A stretch of 64,000 nucleotides of DNA from Aurantimicrobium minutum (GTDB taxonomy: Bacteria > Actinomycetota > Actinomycetes > Actinomycetales > Microbacteriaceae), in the NCBI RefSeq assembly GCF_029894165.1, contig NZ_JARXXU010000001.1, positions 434,001 to 498,000 on the forward strand. Direction: 5' to 3'. The position numbers and the translations under genes are program-made. A model generated the notes under the pieces. The model searched no databases and had not been told where the DNA came from. It saw only the letters and a list, made by a program, of their open reading frames with translations. Of the stretch, positions 1-8,947 are shown piece by piece. Each line of letters opens with the position of its first letter. The first letter of the stretch is position 1.

Positions 1-534
1 ATGGCCGGCAATCAGTGCAATAGAGGCATAGGAGCCTTCGACGCGCTTGTGCAGGTTCTCAATGGCGGTGAACACGTGCTCCGGCCCCAGTTCCGTGCCC
101 GAAACGGTGCTCTGCAGTTCGGTGGCCAAGACGTTGAGGAGAAGTTCGGTGTCACTGGAGGTATTGACGTGACGGCGATCAATGCGGAACAGGTCATTGG
201 TGAGTTCACGCGTATTGGTGAGGTTTCCATTGTGAACCAAGATGATGCCGTAGGGGGCGTTGACATAGAAGGGCTGGGCCTCTTCTTCATTTGCAGCAGC
301 ACCTGCGGTGGCGTAACGCACGTGACCGAGCCCAACGTTACCCAGCAGTGAGCGCATGTCACGCGTCCGGAAACCTTCGCGCACTTGACCCTTGGTTTTG
401 TGCATATGCAGGTGTGAACCTTGCGCGGTTGCGATACCGGTGGAGTCCTGGCCGCGGTGCTGAAGCAGCAACAGGGCGTCGTAAATCTGTTGATTGACCG
501 GCTCTGCTGAGACGATTCCGACAATGCCACACAT
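1..534 (-). CDS. purF: Amidophosphoribosyltransferase, N-terminal part (cut by window edge)
   Basis: Reading the minus strand from the ATG at 534 gives an open frame of 178 codons to the window edge. It begins MCGIVGIVSAEPVN and continues with a LLQHRGQDSTG motif, the N-terminal nucleophile glutaminase signature of PurF (Cys2 becomes the catalytic N-terminus after Met removal). A later stretch HNGNLTN and SSDTELLLN fits the glutamine-binding part of the same domain. PurF catalyses the first committed step of purine synthesis, making phosphoribosylamine from PRPP and glutamine. The phosphoribosyltransferase half lies outside the window. There is no longer leader before Met-Cys because an in-frame stop lies shortly upstream, so little or no propeptide is expected. 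It is divergent from purM, with about 96 bp between the starts, which would allow shared control of the two purine genes. Confidence 0.93.
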   Translation of the reverse strand, partial: MCGIVGIVSAEPVNQQIYDALLLLQHRGQDSTGIATAQGSHLHMHKTKGQVREGFRTRDMRSLLGNVGLGHVRYATAGAAANEEEAQPFYVNAPYGIILVHNGNLTNTRELTNDLFRIDRRHVNTSSDTELLLNVLATELQSTVSGTELGPEHVFTAIENLHKRVEGSYASIALIAGH

Positions 535-630
535 GTGCGGTGGGAACTCCTGAGGTCGTGGTGCGTGAAGGAGCTCTTCTCGAGTTCCTCCTCAAGTCTG
601 GCATAACTTTCCTGAGGATAGACTTGGGGT

Positions 631-1737
631 GTGAGCCACAATTCTTCCTATGCACGTGCGGGTGTTGATACCGCAGCCGGTGACCTTGCGGTCGAGCTCA
701 TGAAGGCTTCGGTGAAGGCCACGCATGGCTCCGAAGTCCTCGGCGGAGTCGGCGGATTCGCGGGACTTTTCGACGTCTCGTTCCTCAAAACTTTTGATCG
801 CCCCCTGTTGGCAACCAGCACAGATGGTGTCGGCACCAAGGTTGCCATTGCTCAGGCGCTCGACAAGCACGACACCATTGGCCAGGACCTCGTCGGCATG
901 GTCGTGGACGACATCATTGTTTGCGGTGCTCGCCCCTTGTTCATGACCGACTACATCGCCTGCGGCAAGGTTTACCCCGACCGTATTGCCGCGATTGTGA
1001 AGGGCATTGCAGATGCCTGCTCCGCAACCGGCACCGCACTGGTCGGTGGCGAGACAGCTGAGCACCCTGGTTTGCTCGGCGTAGATGACTACGACGTGGC
1101 AGGTGCCGCGGTCGGTGTTGTTGAAGCTGCTGATGCTCTGGGTGCCGAGCGCGTGGTCAACGGCGACGTGGTTATCGCGATGGAATCTTCCGGTCTGCAC
1201 TCCAACGGTTACTCCCTCGTGCGCCACATCCTGGCCGAGAACAAACTTTCCTATGATGCCACGTCTGACGACTTCGGCGGTGTAGTCGGCGAGGTTCTGC
1301 TGGAGCCCACCCGCCTCTACACAGGCCCACTCGTTGAGGTTCTTGGCGACCCCGCCCTCGCCGGCAGTATTCACGCTCTCAGTCACGTGACCGGTGGCGG
1401 TATCGCAGCCAACTTGGCCCGCGTTCTGCCTGTCGGGTCCTGGGTTGAAGTGGACCGCTCGACCTGGTCTCCCTCAAACGTCTTCCGTGTTCTCACCTCA
1501 CTTTCGGGTGAAACTCTGGAAAGCACAGAGGGAACCTGGAACCTCGGTATTGGCATGTTTGCTGTGGTGAGCTCGGGTGCCGCTTCCGCGGTCACCCAGA
1601 AGCTCACAGAGCTGGGCATCCCGTCCTGGGTTGTCGGTATGGTTTCGACCACGGCGCGCGACTTCACCGGATTCGAACAAGGCGCCAAGGGCGTCAACGG
1701 AGGCGCTGTGCGCCTCGTTGGTTCCTACGCAAACTAA
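631..1737 (+). CDS. purM: Phosphoribosylformylglycinamidine cyclo-ligase (AIR synthetase)
   Basis: A 368-residue protein of the usual length for PurM, which closes FGAM to AIR with ATP in purine biosynthesis. Recognisable family stretches are ATSTDGVGTKVAIA near residue 70, the VDDIIVCGARPLFMTDY segment near residue 92, the VGGETAEHPG loop and the HVTGGGIAANL segment near residue 254. The start is GTG at 631, preceded by a GAGGA-like ribosome site; the N-terminus MSHNSSYARAGVD fits other actinobacterial PurM proteins. It is divergent from purF. The TSUP permease gene follows after 11 bp and may be co-transcribed, although it has no known purine role. Confidence 0.96.
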   Translation: MSHNSSYARAGVDTAAGDLAVELMKASVKATHGSEVLGGVGGFAGLFDVSFLKTFDRPLLATSTDGVGTKVAIAQALDKHDTIGQDLVGMVVDDIIVCGARPLFMTDYIACGKVYPDRIAAIVKGIADACSATGTALVGGETAEHPGLLGVDDYDVAGAAVGVVEAADALGAERVVNGDVVIAMESSGLHSNGYSLVRHILAENKLSYDATSDDFGGVVGEVLLEPTRLYTGPLVEVLGDPALAGSIHALSHVTGGGIAANLARVLPVGSWVEVDRSTWSPSNVFRVLTSLSGETLESTEGTWNLGIGMFAVVSSGAASAVTQKLTELGIPSWVVGMVSTTARDFTGFEQGAKGVNGGAVRLVGSYAN

Positions 1738-1748
1738 GGACTCCTGCT

Positions 1749-2507
1749 GTGATTCTGGCCCTCCTCATCACCGGGGCCGTGGGTGGATTCTTATCTGGCT
1801 TCTTCGGAGTTGGTGGCGGAATCATCATGGTTCCTTTGCTCATGATGTGGGCAAAGTTTGATCAGCGCCGCGCCTCGGCGACCAGCCTGGCAGCTATCGT
1901 TCCCACGTCCATCGTGGGTGCCCTCACCTATGCTTCCCAACATCAGGTGGATTGGCTCGTTGCGGCCATCGTTGCCGTCGGAGCCATTATTGGTGCACCT
2001 TTGGGTTCACGCCTATTGCGCATTCTTCCCATCAAGTTGGTGACGTGGATTTTTGTCACGCTCATGGTGGTGGAGGCAGTGCGCTTGCTTTTTGTCGGAG
2101 ACACATCCCATGACCGCATCCCCATGAACGCGCTCGCCATTATGGGCTTGATCGGCCTGGGCATCATCATGGGAATTGCATCCGGCATGCTGGGTATTGG
2201 CGGCGGCGTGATTGCTGTCCCAGTATTTATGTCTGCATTTGGTCTGAGCCCGCTGCTGGCGAAGGGAACATCGCTCCTCGCGATGATTCCGACCGCCATT
2301 GCGGGAACCATCCCCAACTTCCGGGCACACATTGTGAGTTTGCGCGACGGCGCGATTGTGGGAGTTGCGGCTGTGGCCGCATCGTTTGGCGGCGTCGCAG
2401 TGGCGTTCCTGTTGCCTGCTGATGTGTCGGCTCAGCTCTTTGGGGGGCTGCTGCTCATCGTTGCGATCCACACGGCGTATCGCACCATTAAAACAAAAAA
2501 GAATTAG
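1749..2507 (+). CDS. TSUP (TauE/SafE) family membrane permease
   Basis: A 252-residue polytopic membrane protein with about eight hydrophobic segments arranged as two repeats. Each repeat opens with the glycine-rich TauE/SafE signature: GFLSGFFGVGGGIIMVPLL near residue 12 and GIASGMLGIGGGVIAVPV near residue 139. The family exports or imports sulfite, sulfonates or other organic anions; the substrate cannot be told from sequence. The start is GTG at 1749, 11 bp after purM. The stop overlaps by 4 bp the convergent DUF3073 gene, so the two transcripts meet tail to tail with no room for a separate terminator. Confidence 0.9.
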   Translation: MILALLITGAVGGFLSGFFGVGGGIIMVPLLMMWAKFDQRRASATSLAAIVPTSIVGALTYASQHQVDWLVAAIVAVGAIIGAPLGSRLLRILPIKLVTWIFVTLMVVEAVRLLFVGDTSHDRIPMNALAIMGLIGLGIIMGIASGMLGIGGGVIAVPVFMSAFGLSPLLAKGTSLLAMIPTAIAGTIPNFRAHIVSLRDGAIVGVAAVAASFGGVAVAFLLPADVSAQLFGGLLLIVAIHTAYRTIKTKKN

Positions 2508-2695
2508 GCGGAAGCCGCTTCTTCGGTTTCGTCGTCCTCATCGGGGTAAAGGTCTGCCCACTTGTCGATGAGCTCGTCGTTCTCAGAAACGTGACCGATC
2601 TCTTTTTCGAGTGCAGAGAGGTCAGTGTTTGGGCTGAAGTACTTCAGCTCGCGCGCAACTTTGGTGTGCTTCGCTTTTTGACGGCCACGCCCCAT
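2504..2695 (-). CDS. DUF3073 family small acidic protein
   Basis: A 63-residue protein beginning MGRGRQKAKHTKVAREL. This basic N-terminus, followed by the LKYFSPNTDLSALEKE motif and a very acidic tail (DEDDETEEAA), is the hallmark of DUF3073, a small family confined to actinobacteria. Its function is not established. No membrane segment or signal peptide is visible; the split charge would suit nucleic-acid or ribosome contact, but that is a guess. It is encoded convergent to and 4 bp overlapping the TSUP permease gene. In actinobacterial genomes DUF3073 genes are commonly found close to purM, as here. Confidence 0.93.
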   Translation of the reverse strand: MGRGRQKAKHTKVARELKYFSPNTDLSALEKEIGHVSENDELIDKWADLYPDEDDETEEAASA

Positions 2696-2786
2696 GCGAG
2701 ACCCCTTACCTTGCTAACCGGGAATAATTCACCGGATGACCAATGGGAAAAATCTAAGGGTGAGTCTACCACGCGCAGCCCCGTCA

Positions 2787-3167
2787 TTAACTGACAGGAC
2801 CACCGGCGAGAAGGTATCCGGCGCCCACGGCCAGCAGGCCGAGCGCCGTCGAGCCCACGATGTTGAGTCCGGCAATGAGCCACAGACCTGCTCGCAGTCG
2901 TTCAATTGACTCCACGGCGAAGGTGCTCATGGTGGTGAAACCACCGCAAAATCCCACGGCGAGAACAAAGCTGACGTCCTCGCTCAGTACCGAGTTTGCA
3001 GCAAGTGCGGCCGTCATTCCGATGAGGAAAGATCCCACGACGTTGACCAGCAAGATGGCCAAGGGGAAGCCCGTGGTCTGAGTGGGGAGTATGCGGGTGA
3101 CTGCTACACGCAGACCAGCACCGAGACCGCCGGCCAGAATCGCGAAAAGAAACGGCACGATATTCAT
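2787..3167 (-). CDS. crcB: Fluoride channel CrcB/FluC, second subunit of a tandem pair
   Basis: A 126-residue protein with four transmembrane segments. It contains the CrcB/Fluc features GGLGAGLRVAVTR at the N-terminus, an NVVGSFLIG stretch in TM2 and GFCGGFTTMSTFAVE in TM3, including the Thr-Ser/Phe residues that line the fluoride path. The ATG at 3167 is chosen because it overlaps the stop of the upstream crcB by 4 bp and starts at the conserved N-terminus; a longer open frame upstream has no family similarity. Fluc channels are dual-topology dimers. Adjacent pairs of unequal CrcB genes, common in Gram-positives, are thought to give heterodimers with fixed opposite orientation. They expel cytoplasmic fluoride. 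Confidence 0.93.
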   Translation of the reverse strand: MNIVPFLFAILAGGLGAGLRVAVTRILPTQTTGFPLAILLVNVVGSFLIGMTAALAANSVLSEDVSFVLAVGFCGGFTTMSTFAVESIERLRAGLWLIAGLNIVGSTALGLLAVGAGYLLAGGPVS

Positions 3168-3565
3168 CGAGTGGCCGCCTTCCGCTTGTTCTTGAGGGCA
3201 AAGGGCTGTGCTACCCAGAAGCCAAGAAGGGCAGCAAACATGCTCGTTCCGATAGAGAGGGCGAGGAAGCCTGCTGTGGCCCACATGTTTTGAATAAACA
3301 AACCTTGCAGCATGACGCCCGAGAAGGTGGTGAAGGCACCAAGTACACCGGGGCCCATAAAGATCTTCACCCAGTGGGGTGTGGATTTCCGGGTCCAGAG
3401 ACCTGCGACTAAGAATGCGAGCAGGAATGAACCCACCGCGTTAACCGCCATGATGCTGACCAGCGAGAGTGAAAAGAAAATCAAGCTGAGGACAACATCC
3501 AGCACAATACGCAGCGCCGTTCCCACGGCGCCACCCAGAATGACAGGAACAATGTCCTTCTTCAC
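3164..3565 (-). CDS. crcB: Fluoride channel CrcB/FluC, first subunit of a tandem pair
   Basis: A 133-residue four-TM protein starting MKKDIVPVILGGAVGTALR. It has the CrcB landmarks GGAVGTALRIVLD (TM1), NAVGSFLLAF (TM2) and GVLGAFTTFSGVM (TM3). It is clearly diverged from the downstream crcB, as expected for the two halves of a heterodimeric Fluc channel. It starts only 9 bp after the stop of the KimA-like transporter gene and ends overlapping the second crcB, so the three genes probably form one minus-strand operon. No fluoride riboswitch is possible in the 9-bp gap, so any fluoride-responsive control would have to act upstream of the transporter gene. Confidence 0.93.
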   Translation of the reverse strand: MKKDIVPVILGGAVGTALRIVLDVVLSLIFFSLSLVSIMAVNAVGSFLLAFLVAGLWTRKSTPHWVKIFMGPGVLGAFTTFSGVMLQGLFIQNMWATAGFLALSIGTSMFAALLGFWVAQPFALKNKRKAATR

Positions 3566-3574
3566 GACGGAGAT

Positions 3575-5665
3575 TTAGCTTTCGTCTTCGGCGGTCTTGC
3601 GCTTAGCAGGCGTAATCGGCTTGCGCGCAGTGGGCCGCACGGGCTCACCACGACGTGACTGACCAGGAACGGGACGCGAACGACGGCCATAGATCATGTC
3701 GGAGGAGTCGAGAAGCCACGGCACCAGGGCAATGGCCACGCCATGCTCCATCATCAGCTTGAGCTTGAGACGACGTGCCTTGTGGTTGTGCAGCGCATGC
3801 TCCCACCAGTGGCCCACGATGTATTGGGGCAGGTAGACGGTCACAATCTCGGAACCGTGCTGGGCACGGTGATCACGAATGTGCTGAATCAAGGGCCAGC
3901 TCAGGTCGCGGTAGGGCGAGCTAATAATGCGAAGTGGCAAGTGAATGTTTTGACGGATCCAGTCGAGTTCCAGCTTGGCGGTGCTGACTTCGTTGATCGA
4001 GACGTGCACAGCTTCCACCGAGTCGTGACGAGCAGCGATGGCGTAGTCGATGGCCTTGAGAATGGGCTTTTGCATCTTGCCCACCAGCACAATGGCGTGG
4101 TCTCCCTTTGCCCCGAAGGTCGTGACGGCGTCCACGGCGACTTCGGCTTCGACGTCACGATAGTAGCGGTTCACACCCAGCATCAGCACGTAGAGAATAG
4201 GCATCGCGAGGAACACAATCCACGCGCCGTGGGTGAACTTCGTAATAGTCACGATGACGAGAACAGTTGCCGTGAAGGTTGCCCCGGTGATGTTGATCAC
4301 TCGAGACCAGCGAATGTTTTTGGCGTTGTCAGGTTTGGTCTTGAGTAGTTTCGTCCAATGCACGACCATGCCTGTTTGACCCAGGGTGAAGGAGACGAAA
4401 ACGCCGATGATGTAGAGCTGAATGAGTTGAGTAAGGTCTGCCTGGAAGACGGCCAAGATCACGATGGCGGCGAGACCGAGGGCAATCACACCGTTTGAAT
4501 AAATAAGGCGGTCACCGCGGGTTTCTAGTGCCTTGGGGGCGTAACCATCGTGGGCGAGAACAGAACCTAGCAAAGGGAAACCGTTGAAGGCGGTGTTTGC
4601 AGCCAGGAGGAGTACCAGTGCGGTGCCGGCCTGGATGGCATAGAAAAGAATCGTGTTATTGCCGAATGTTGCGGCAGCAATCTGCGCTATCAATGACCGT
4701 TGCGGAACGGTTTCACAGTTCGCATAGCCAATGAGATGACAGGCATCTTCGGCATAGTGCACTCCGGAGATAAACGCCATGGTGATGAGACCAGCAAACA
4801 ATGTGATGGCAATGACACCCATGACCACGAGGGTGGTCTGCGCATTCTTGATCTTGGGAACACGGAAAGCAGGAACACCGTTGGCGATTGCTTCCACACC
4901 GGTGAGTGCAGCACACCCGCTCGCGAAGGAGCGCAGCAACAGCAGAATGAGTGCGGCCTGCGCAATGCTCTCGCCTTCGACCATGTACTGGGCAGATTCA
5001 GCGATGGGCGCATCGCCCATCAGGGTGCGAGTGATACCCACCACGATCATGATGAAGACGCTGGCGACAAAGAAGTAAGTCGGGATGGCGAAAGCCTTGC
5101 CCGATTCGCGCACACCGCGCAGGTTGATGGCCGCCAAGATCACGACGAAAGCGATGGCAAGTATGACGCGCTCGGGGGCCAGTTCGGGGATCGCCGAAAT
5201 GATGTTGTCTACACCGGAGGCAACAGATACCGCCACGGTCATGACGTAGTCAACGAGGAGCGCTGAGGCAACAACTACACCGGATTTTTCACCCAGGTTC
5301 TTGTGGGCTACTTCGTAGTCACCGCCGCCAGAAGGGTATGCCTTGATCAGTTGGCGGTAGCTGGCAATGACCACAATCATGAGCAAGATCACGCATGCGG
5401 CAATCCAGGGGGCAAAGCTGAGGAAAGCCAAACCACCGATGAGCAGAATCATGAGGAGTTCTTGCGGTGCATATGCCACTGACGAGAGGGGGTCACTCGC
5501 GAAAATGGGAAGAGCGATGCGCTTCTTGAGTAGTTCGCCTTCGAGCATTGCGGTGGGCAGGGGGTCCCCGATAATCCAGCGCTTGGGCGACTTGGATTCT
5601 GGGACGGAACCGGTATCAGTGTTGTCAGGACTCACGAACAGCCACTTTACGCCGATTCCCCTCAC
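3575..5665 (-). CDS. KimA-like APC-superfamily potassium transporter with cytosolic C-terminal domain
   Basis: A 696-residue protein with about 12 transmembrane segments over residues 50-490, then a roughly 190-residue soluble domain. Motifs match the KimA (YdaO) potassium importer group of the APC superfamily: SSVAYAPQE in TM1, YPSGGGDYEVAHKNLGEK after TM2, SGCAALTGVEAIANG in TM6 and an HDGYAPKALETRGDRL loop. The C-terminal part resembles the UspA-like domain of KimA that binds c-di-AMP in Bacillus; whether this one does is unknown. The GTG at 5665 gives the longest frame. A GTG at the VSPDNTD residues, 10 codons in, is an equally possible start because neither has a strong ribosome site. 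It is first in an operon with two crcB genes. Confidence 0.85.
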   Translation of the reverse strand: MRGIGVKWLFVSPDNTDTGSVPESKSPKRWIIGDPLPTAMLEGELLKKRIALPIFASDPLSSVAYAPQELLMILLIGGLAFLSFAPWIAACVILLMIVVIASYRQLIKAYPSGGGDYEVAHKNLGEKSGVVVASALLVDYVMTVAVSVASGVDNIISAIPELAPERVILAIAFVVILAAINLRGVRESGKAFAIPTYFFVASVFIMIVVGITRTLMGDAPIAESAQYMVEGESIAQAALILLLLRSFASGCAALTGVEAIANGVPAFRVPKIKNAQTTLVVMGVIAITLFAGLITMAFISGVHYAEDACHLIGYANCETVPQRSLIAQIAAATFGNNTILFYAIQAGTALVLLLAANTAFNGFPLLGSVLAHDGYAPKALETRGDRLIYSNGVIALGLAAIVILAVFQADLTQLIQLYIIGVFVSFTLGQTGMVVHWTKLLKTKPDNAKNIRWSRVINITGATFTATVLVIVTITKFTHGAWIVFLAMPILYVLMLGVNRYYRDVEAEVAVDAVTTFGAKGDHAIVLVGKMQKPILKAIDYAIAARHDSVEAVHVSINEVSTAKLELDWIRQNIHLPLRIISSPYRDLSWPLIQHIRDHRAQHGSEIVTVYLPQYIVGHWWEHALHNHKARRLKLKLMMEHGVAIALVPWLLDSSDMIYGRRSRPVPGQSRRGEPVRPTARKPITPAKRKTAEDES

Positions 5666-5712
5666 AGAGAACTCACATCTTGAGAATGTAAGGAACTGCC
5701 AGACTGAACTTT

Positions 5713-8700
5713 GTGTTTATCTTGACTAAAGCCAGTATGAAAAACCGCGCCCTTATTGCGCTGGTGACCATTGTTGTAGCCGTCTTTGGAGGGCTCGCAC
5801 TCACAAGCTTGAAGCAAGAACTCGCGCCCAGCGTCCAGTTCCCCCAGCTCGCTGTGCTCACTGTGTATCCCGGTGCAGCACCCGAGGTCGTGAATCAGGA
5901 CATCTCGCTGCCGATTGAAACGGCAATCCAGGGTGTTCCGGGCATCGAAAACACGACTGCCACCTCGAGTACCAACCTCAGCCTGATCTCGGTGTCCTTC
6001 ACCTATGGCACCGACCTCATCATTTCTGAGCAGAAGATTAACCAGGCAATCAACCGCATAAAGTCGCAGTTGCCGAGTGACGTCGAACCACAGGTGATCT
6101 CTGGAAGTTTCAGTGACTTCCCGGTGATGCAGATTGCGGTCTCGAGCGACCTCCCCACGTTGGAGCTAGCGGACCTCCTCCGCGCATCCACCCTGGCTGA
6201 AATCAAAGATGTTGAGGGCGTACGTGACGCGGCCCTCGTTGGTGCGCCAGAAAAGCGCGTGACAATTCAGCCCAACCAGACCGAATTGATGATGCAGGGG
6301 CTGACCTCCGCGTCCATCAAGGACACGTTGGATGCTAACGGCCTGCTCATCCCTGCCGGTGAAATTACCGAGAACGACCAGACTCTCTCTGTCCAGATTG
6401 GTGGCAGGATCACCTCGGTCGACGAGATTGCCGCGTTGCCCATCGTGGGCGCCAAGGGACCCGGTGTCGTCACTATCGGTGACGTCTCCACCGTCTCACT
6501 CACCGATGCCCCCGTCACCACCATCTCCCGCGTTAACGGAGAGCCAGCACTGACCATTGCCGTGACCAAGCTTCCTGACGCCAACACTGTTGATGTGTCC
6601 AAGGCTGTCAGCGCAATCCTGCCTGATCTTGAAAAGAGCCTCGGAAACAACGCCAAGTTCACGACCGTCTTTGACCAGGCTCCTTACATTCAGCAGTCGA
6701 TTGAGTCCCTCACCACGGAAGGTCTGCTGGGTCTGCTCTTTGCCGTAGTTGTCATCCTCATCTTCTTGATGTCGATTCGCTCCACCCTGGTGACCGCGAT
6801 CTCCATTCCGACCTCGGTACTGATTACCTTCATCGGTTTGCAAGCAGCGAACTACACTCTCAACATCCTGACCCTGGGCGCCTTGACCATTGCCATTGGT
6901 CGTGTGGTGGATGACTCGATCGTTGTCATCGAGAACATCAAGCGCCACCTCGTGCCCGGCGCAGACCGCGAGAAGGTCATTCTCACTGCGGTCAAGGAAG
7001 TTGCAGGAGCTATTACCGCTTCCACCGCAACGACCGTTGCCGTGTTCTTACCCCTGGCCTTTGTGGGAGATATCACCGGCGAACTGTTCCGTCCCTTCGC
7101 GTTGACGATCACCATCGCTCTTGTTGCGTCGTTGCTGGTGTCGCTCACTATCGTCCCCGTGCTGGCCTATTGGTTCCTGCGGGCACCTTCAGGTACCGGT
7201 AAGCGCGCTGAAAAGGCGAAGGCCGCGCAGCTCGCTGGTGAAGAGAAGGCTGGCTGGCTCCAAAAGGGCTACCTGCCCATCATCACCTGGACACTCAAGC
7301 ACAGCGTGACCACCATCCTCCTGTCTATCCTGATTCTGGTGGGCACCGGAGCAATCCTGCCGTTGATGAAGACAAACTTCCTCGGTTCTTCGGGTCAGAA
7401 CACCTTCACCGTCACCGAAGCCATCAAGCCAGGCACCAGCTTGGAAGCACAGGATGCTTTGGCAACCGATGTCGAAGGTGCCTTGCTGGATACCGAGGGC
7501 GTCGAAATCGTTCAGGTCTCCATTGGTTCTTCCGGTAACGCCCTGCGTGACGCCTTCGTGGGTGGTGGCGATACCGCGATCACTTACTCCGTCACCACTA
7601 TTGAAGGCGGAGACCAAATCAAGATCCAGGAAGATGCACGCATCGCTGTGGAGAAGGTTGCGGACCCTGACACCATCACCATCGGTACACAAAGTGGTTT
7701 CGGAGCATCGAGCGATATCGCTATTGAGATCACCGCGCCGAACCAGGAAGCACTCGACGCAGCTGCTGCTGAGGTAGACAAGTCCATGCGGGCCCTGCCA
7801 GAAGTCAAGCAGGTCACCAGCAACCTCACCCAAGCACGTCCCTACATCGCCGTCACCGTCAACCGTGACGACGCTGCGGCTGCTGGCTTCTCTGAAGTCG
7901 CGCTCGCCGGCTTTGTGGCTCAGTCCATGCGACCTACCACTATCGGCACTGTCGTGATCGAGGGCACAACCCTTGATATCTACATCGCTTCGGAAGATCC
8001 CCCTGCAACTGTTGCTGAGCTGGAAGCTCTGCAGGTTCCCACCGCTGCAGGTCCTGTTGCGTTGGACACTCTTGCAGATGTCTCGGTCAAGGATGGTCCT
8101 GCTACCGTGACCACCGTCAAGGGTCAGCGCAGCGCAACGGTTACCGTAACTCCCAACAGTGAAGATCTGGGAACAGCAACAGCAGCAATCCAGAAAGAAC
8201 TGGACACGATCACCCTTCCTGCCGGCGCATCCGCACAGATTGGTGGCGTGAGTGCTGACCAGGCAGCTGCGTTTAGCTCGCTCGGTATTGCACTGTTGGT
8301 TGCCATCCTTGTGGTCTACATCATCATGGTGGCGACCTTCGGTTCGCTTCTGCAGCCCCTGCTTTTGTTGGTCTCGGTCCCCTTCGCGGCCACCGGTGCT
8401 ATTGGCCTCCAGGTCATCACCGGCGTCCCGCTGGGTGTTCCCTCCTTCATTGGTCTGTTGATGCTGGTCGGTATCGTCGTGACGAATGCCATCGTGCTGG
8501 TCGACCTGGTCAACCAGTATCGAAAGCAAGGGCTCCCGGTTAAGGAAGCGCTCGTCGAAGGTGCAACCCGTCGTCTGCGCCCCATCTTGATGACCGCATT
8601 GGCCACTATTTTCGCGCTGATCCCCATGGCTGTGGGTATCACAGGTTCCGGCGGATTTATCTCCCAGCCGCTGGCTATTGTGGTGATTGGTGGTCTGATT

Positions 8701-8934
8701 TCGTCGACCGCCCTGACCTTGGTCGTGCTCCCTGTGCTCTACAACCTTGTGGAGGGTGGACGCGAGAAGCGCAAGGCCAAGCGTGCCGAGAAGAAGGCTG
8801 CCAAGAAGGCTGATCAACCCGACGCTGCTGCCGCCACAGCACCTGTTTCAAAAGAGCCTGTCTTCGAAACTCTTGTTGTTGAAGATGACGGTGACGACGA
8901 CAGTCCGATCCGTCGCCGCACTCCCAACGCCTAG
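5713..8934 (+). CDS. RND-superfamily efflux permease (AcrB/MdtB-like, Gram-positive type)
   Basis: A 1073-residue transporter with the RND plan: TM1 at about residues 12-32, a large extracytoplasmic domain with porter-like subdomains, TMs 2-6 near 335-500, a second large loop, and TMs 8-12 near 855-1010. Diagnostic stretches are LAPSVQFPQL after TM1, IGRVVDDSIVVIENIKRH in TM4 with the proton-relay Asp pair, and GIVVTNAIVLVDL in TM10. The last 60 residues are charged and cytoplasmic (KAKRAEKKAAKK). No membrane-fusion protein or outer-membrane partner is encoded nearby, as usual in monoderm actinobacteria. The GTG start at 5713 gives an N-terminus that matches relatives about nine residues before KNRALIALV. 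Substrates cannot be deduced. Confidence 0.9.
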   Translation: MFILTKASMKNRALIALVTIVVAVFGGLALTSLKQELAPSVQFPQLAVLTVYPGAAPEVVNQDISLPIETAIQGVPGIENTTATSSTNLSLISVSFTYGTDLIISEQKINQAINRIKSQLPSDVEPQVISGSFSDFPVMQIAVSSDLPTLELADLLRASTLAEIKDVEGVRDAALVGAPEKRVTIQPNQTELMMQGLTSASIKDTLDANGLLIPAGEITENDQTLSVQIGGRITSVDEIAALPIVGAKGPGVVTIGDVSTVSLTDAPVTTISRVNGEPALTIAVTKLPDANTVDVSKAVSAILPDLEKSLGNNAKFTTVFDQAPYIQQSIESLTTEGLLGLLFAVVVILIFLMSIRSTLVTAISIPTSVLITFIGLQAANYTLNILTLGALTIAIGRVVDDSIVVIENIKRHLVPGADREKVILTAVKEVAGAITASTATTVAVFLPLAFVGDITGELFRPFALTITIALVASLLVSLTIVPVLAYWFLRAPSGTGKRAEKAKAAQLAGEEKAGWLQKGYLPIITWTLKHSVTTILLSILILVGTGAILPLMKTNFLGSSGQNTFTVTEAIKPGTSLEAQDALATDVEGALLDTEGVEIVQVSIGSSGNALRDAFVGGGDTAITYSVTTIEGGDQIKIQEDARIAVEKVADPDTITIGTQSGFGASSDIAIEITAPNQEALDAAAAEVDKSMRALPEVKQVTSNLTQARPYIAVTVNRDDAAAAGFSEVALAGFVAQSMRPTTIGTVVIEGTTLDIYIASEDPPATVAELEALQVPTAAGPVALDTLADVSVKDGPATVTTVKGQRSATVTVTPNSEDLGTATAAIQKELDTITLPAGASAQIGGVSADQAAAFSSLGIALLVAILVVYIIMVATFGSLLQPLLLLVSVPFAATGAIGLQVITGVPLGVPSFIGLLMLVGIVVTNAIVLVDLVNQYRKQGLPVKEALVEGATRRLRPILMTALATIFALIPMAVGITGSGGFISQPLAIVVIGGLISSTALTLVVLPVLYNLVEGGREKRKAKRAEKKAAKKADQPDAAAATAPVSKEPVFETLVVEDDGDDDSPIRRRTPNA

Positions 8935-8947
8935 CTAGGCTGAGGGG

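Noticed and set aside
3566-3574. Fluoride riboswitch before crcB
   Set aside because: Only 9 bp separate the first crcB from the upstream transporter gene, so there is no room for the aptamer.
7189-8817. A 542-codon minus-strand frame opposite the RND gene
   Set aside because: Antisense shadow of a well-supported transporter gene, with His/Gly/Asp-rich low-complexity translation and no ribosome site.
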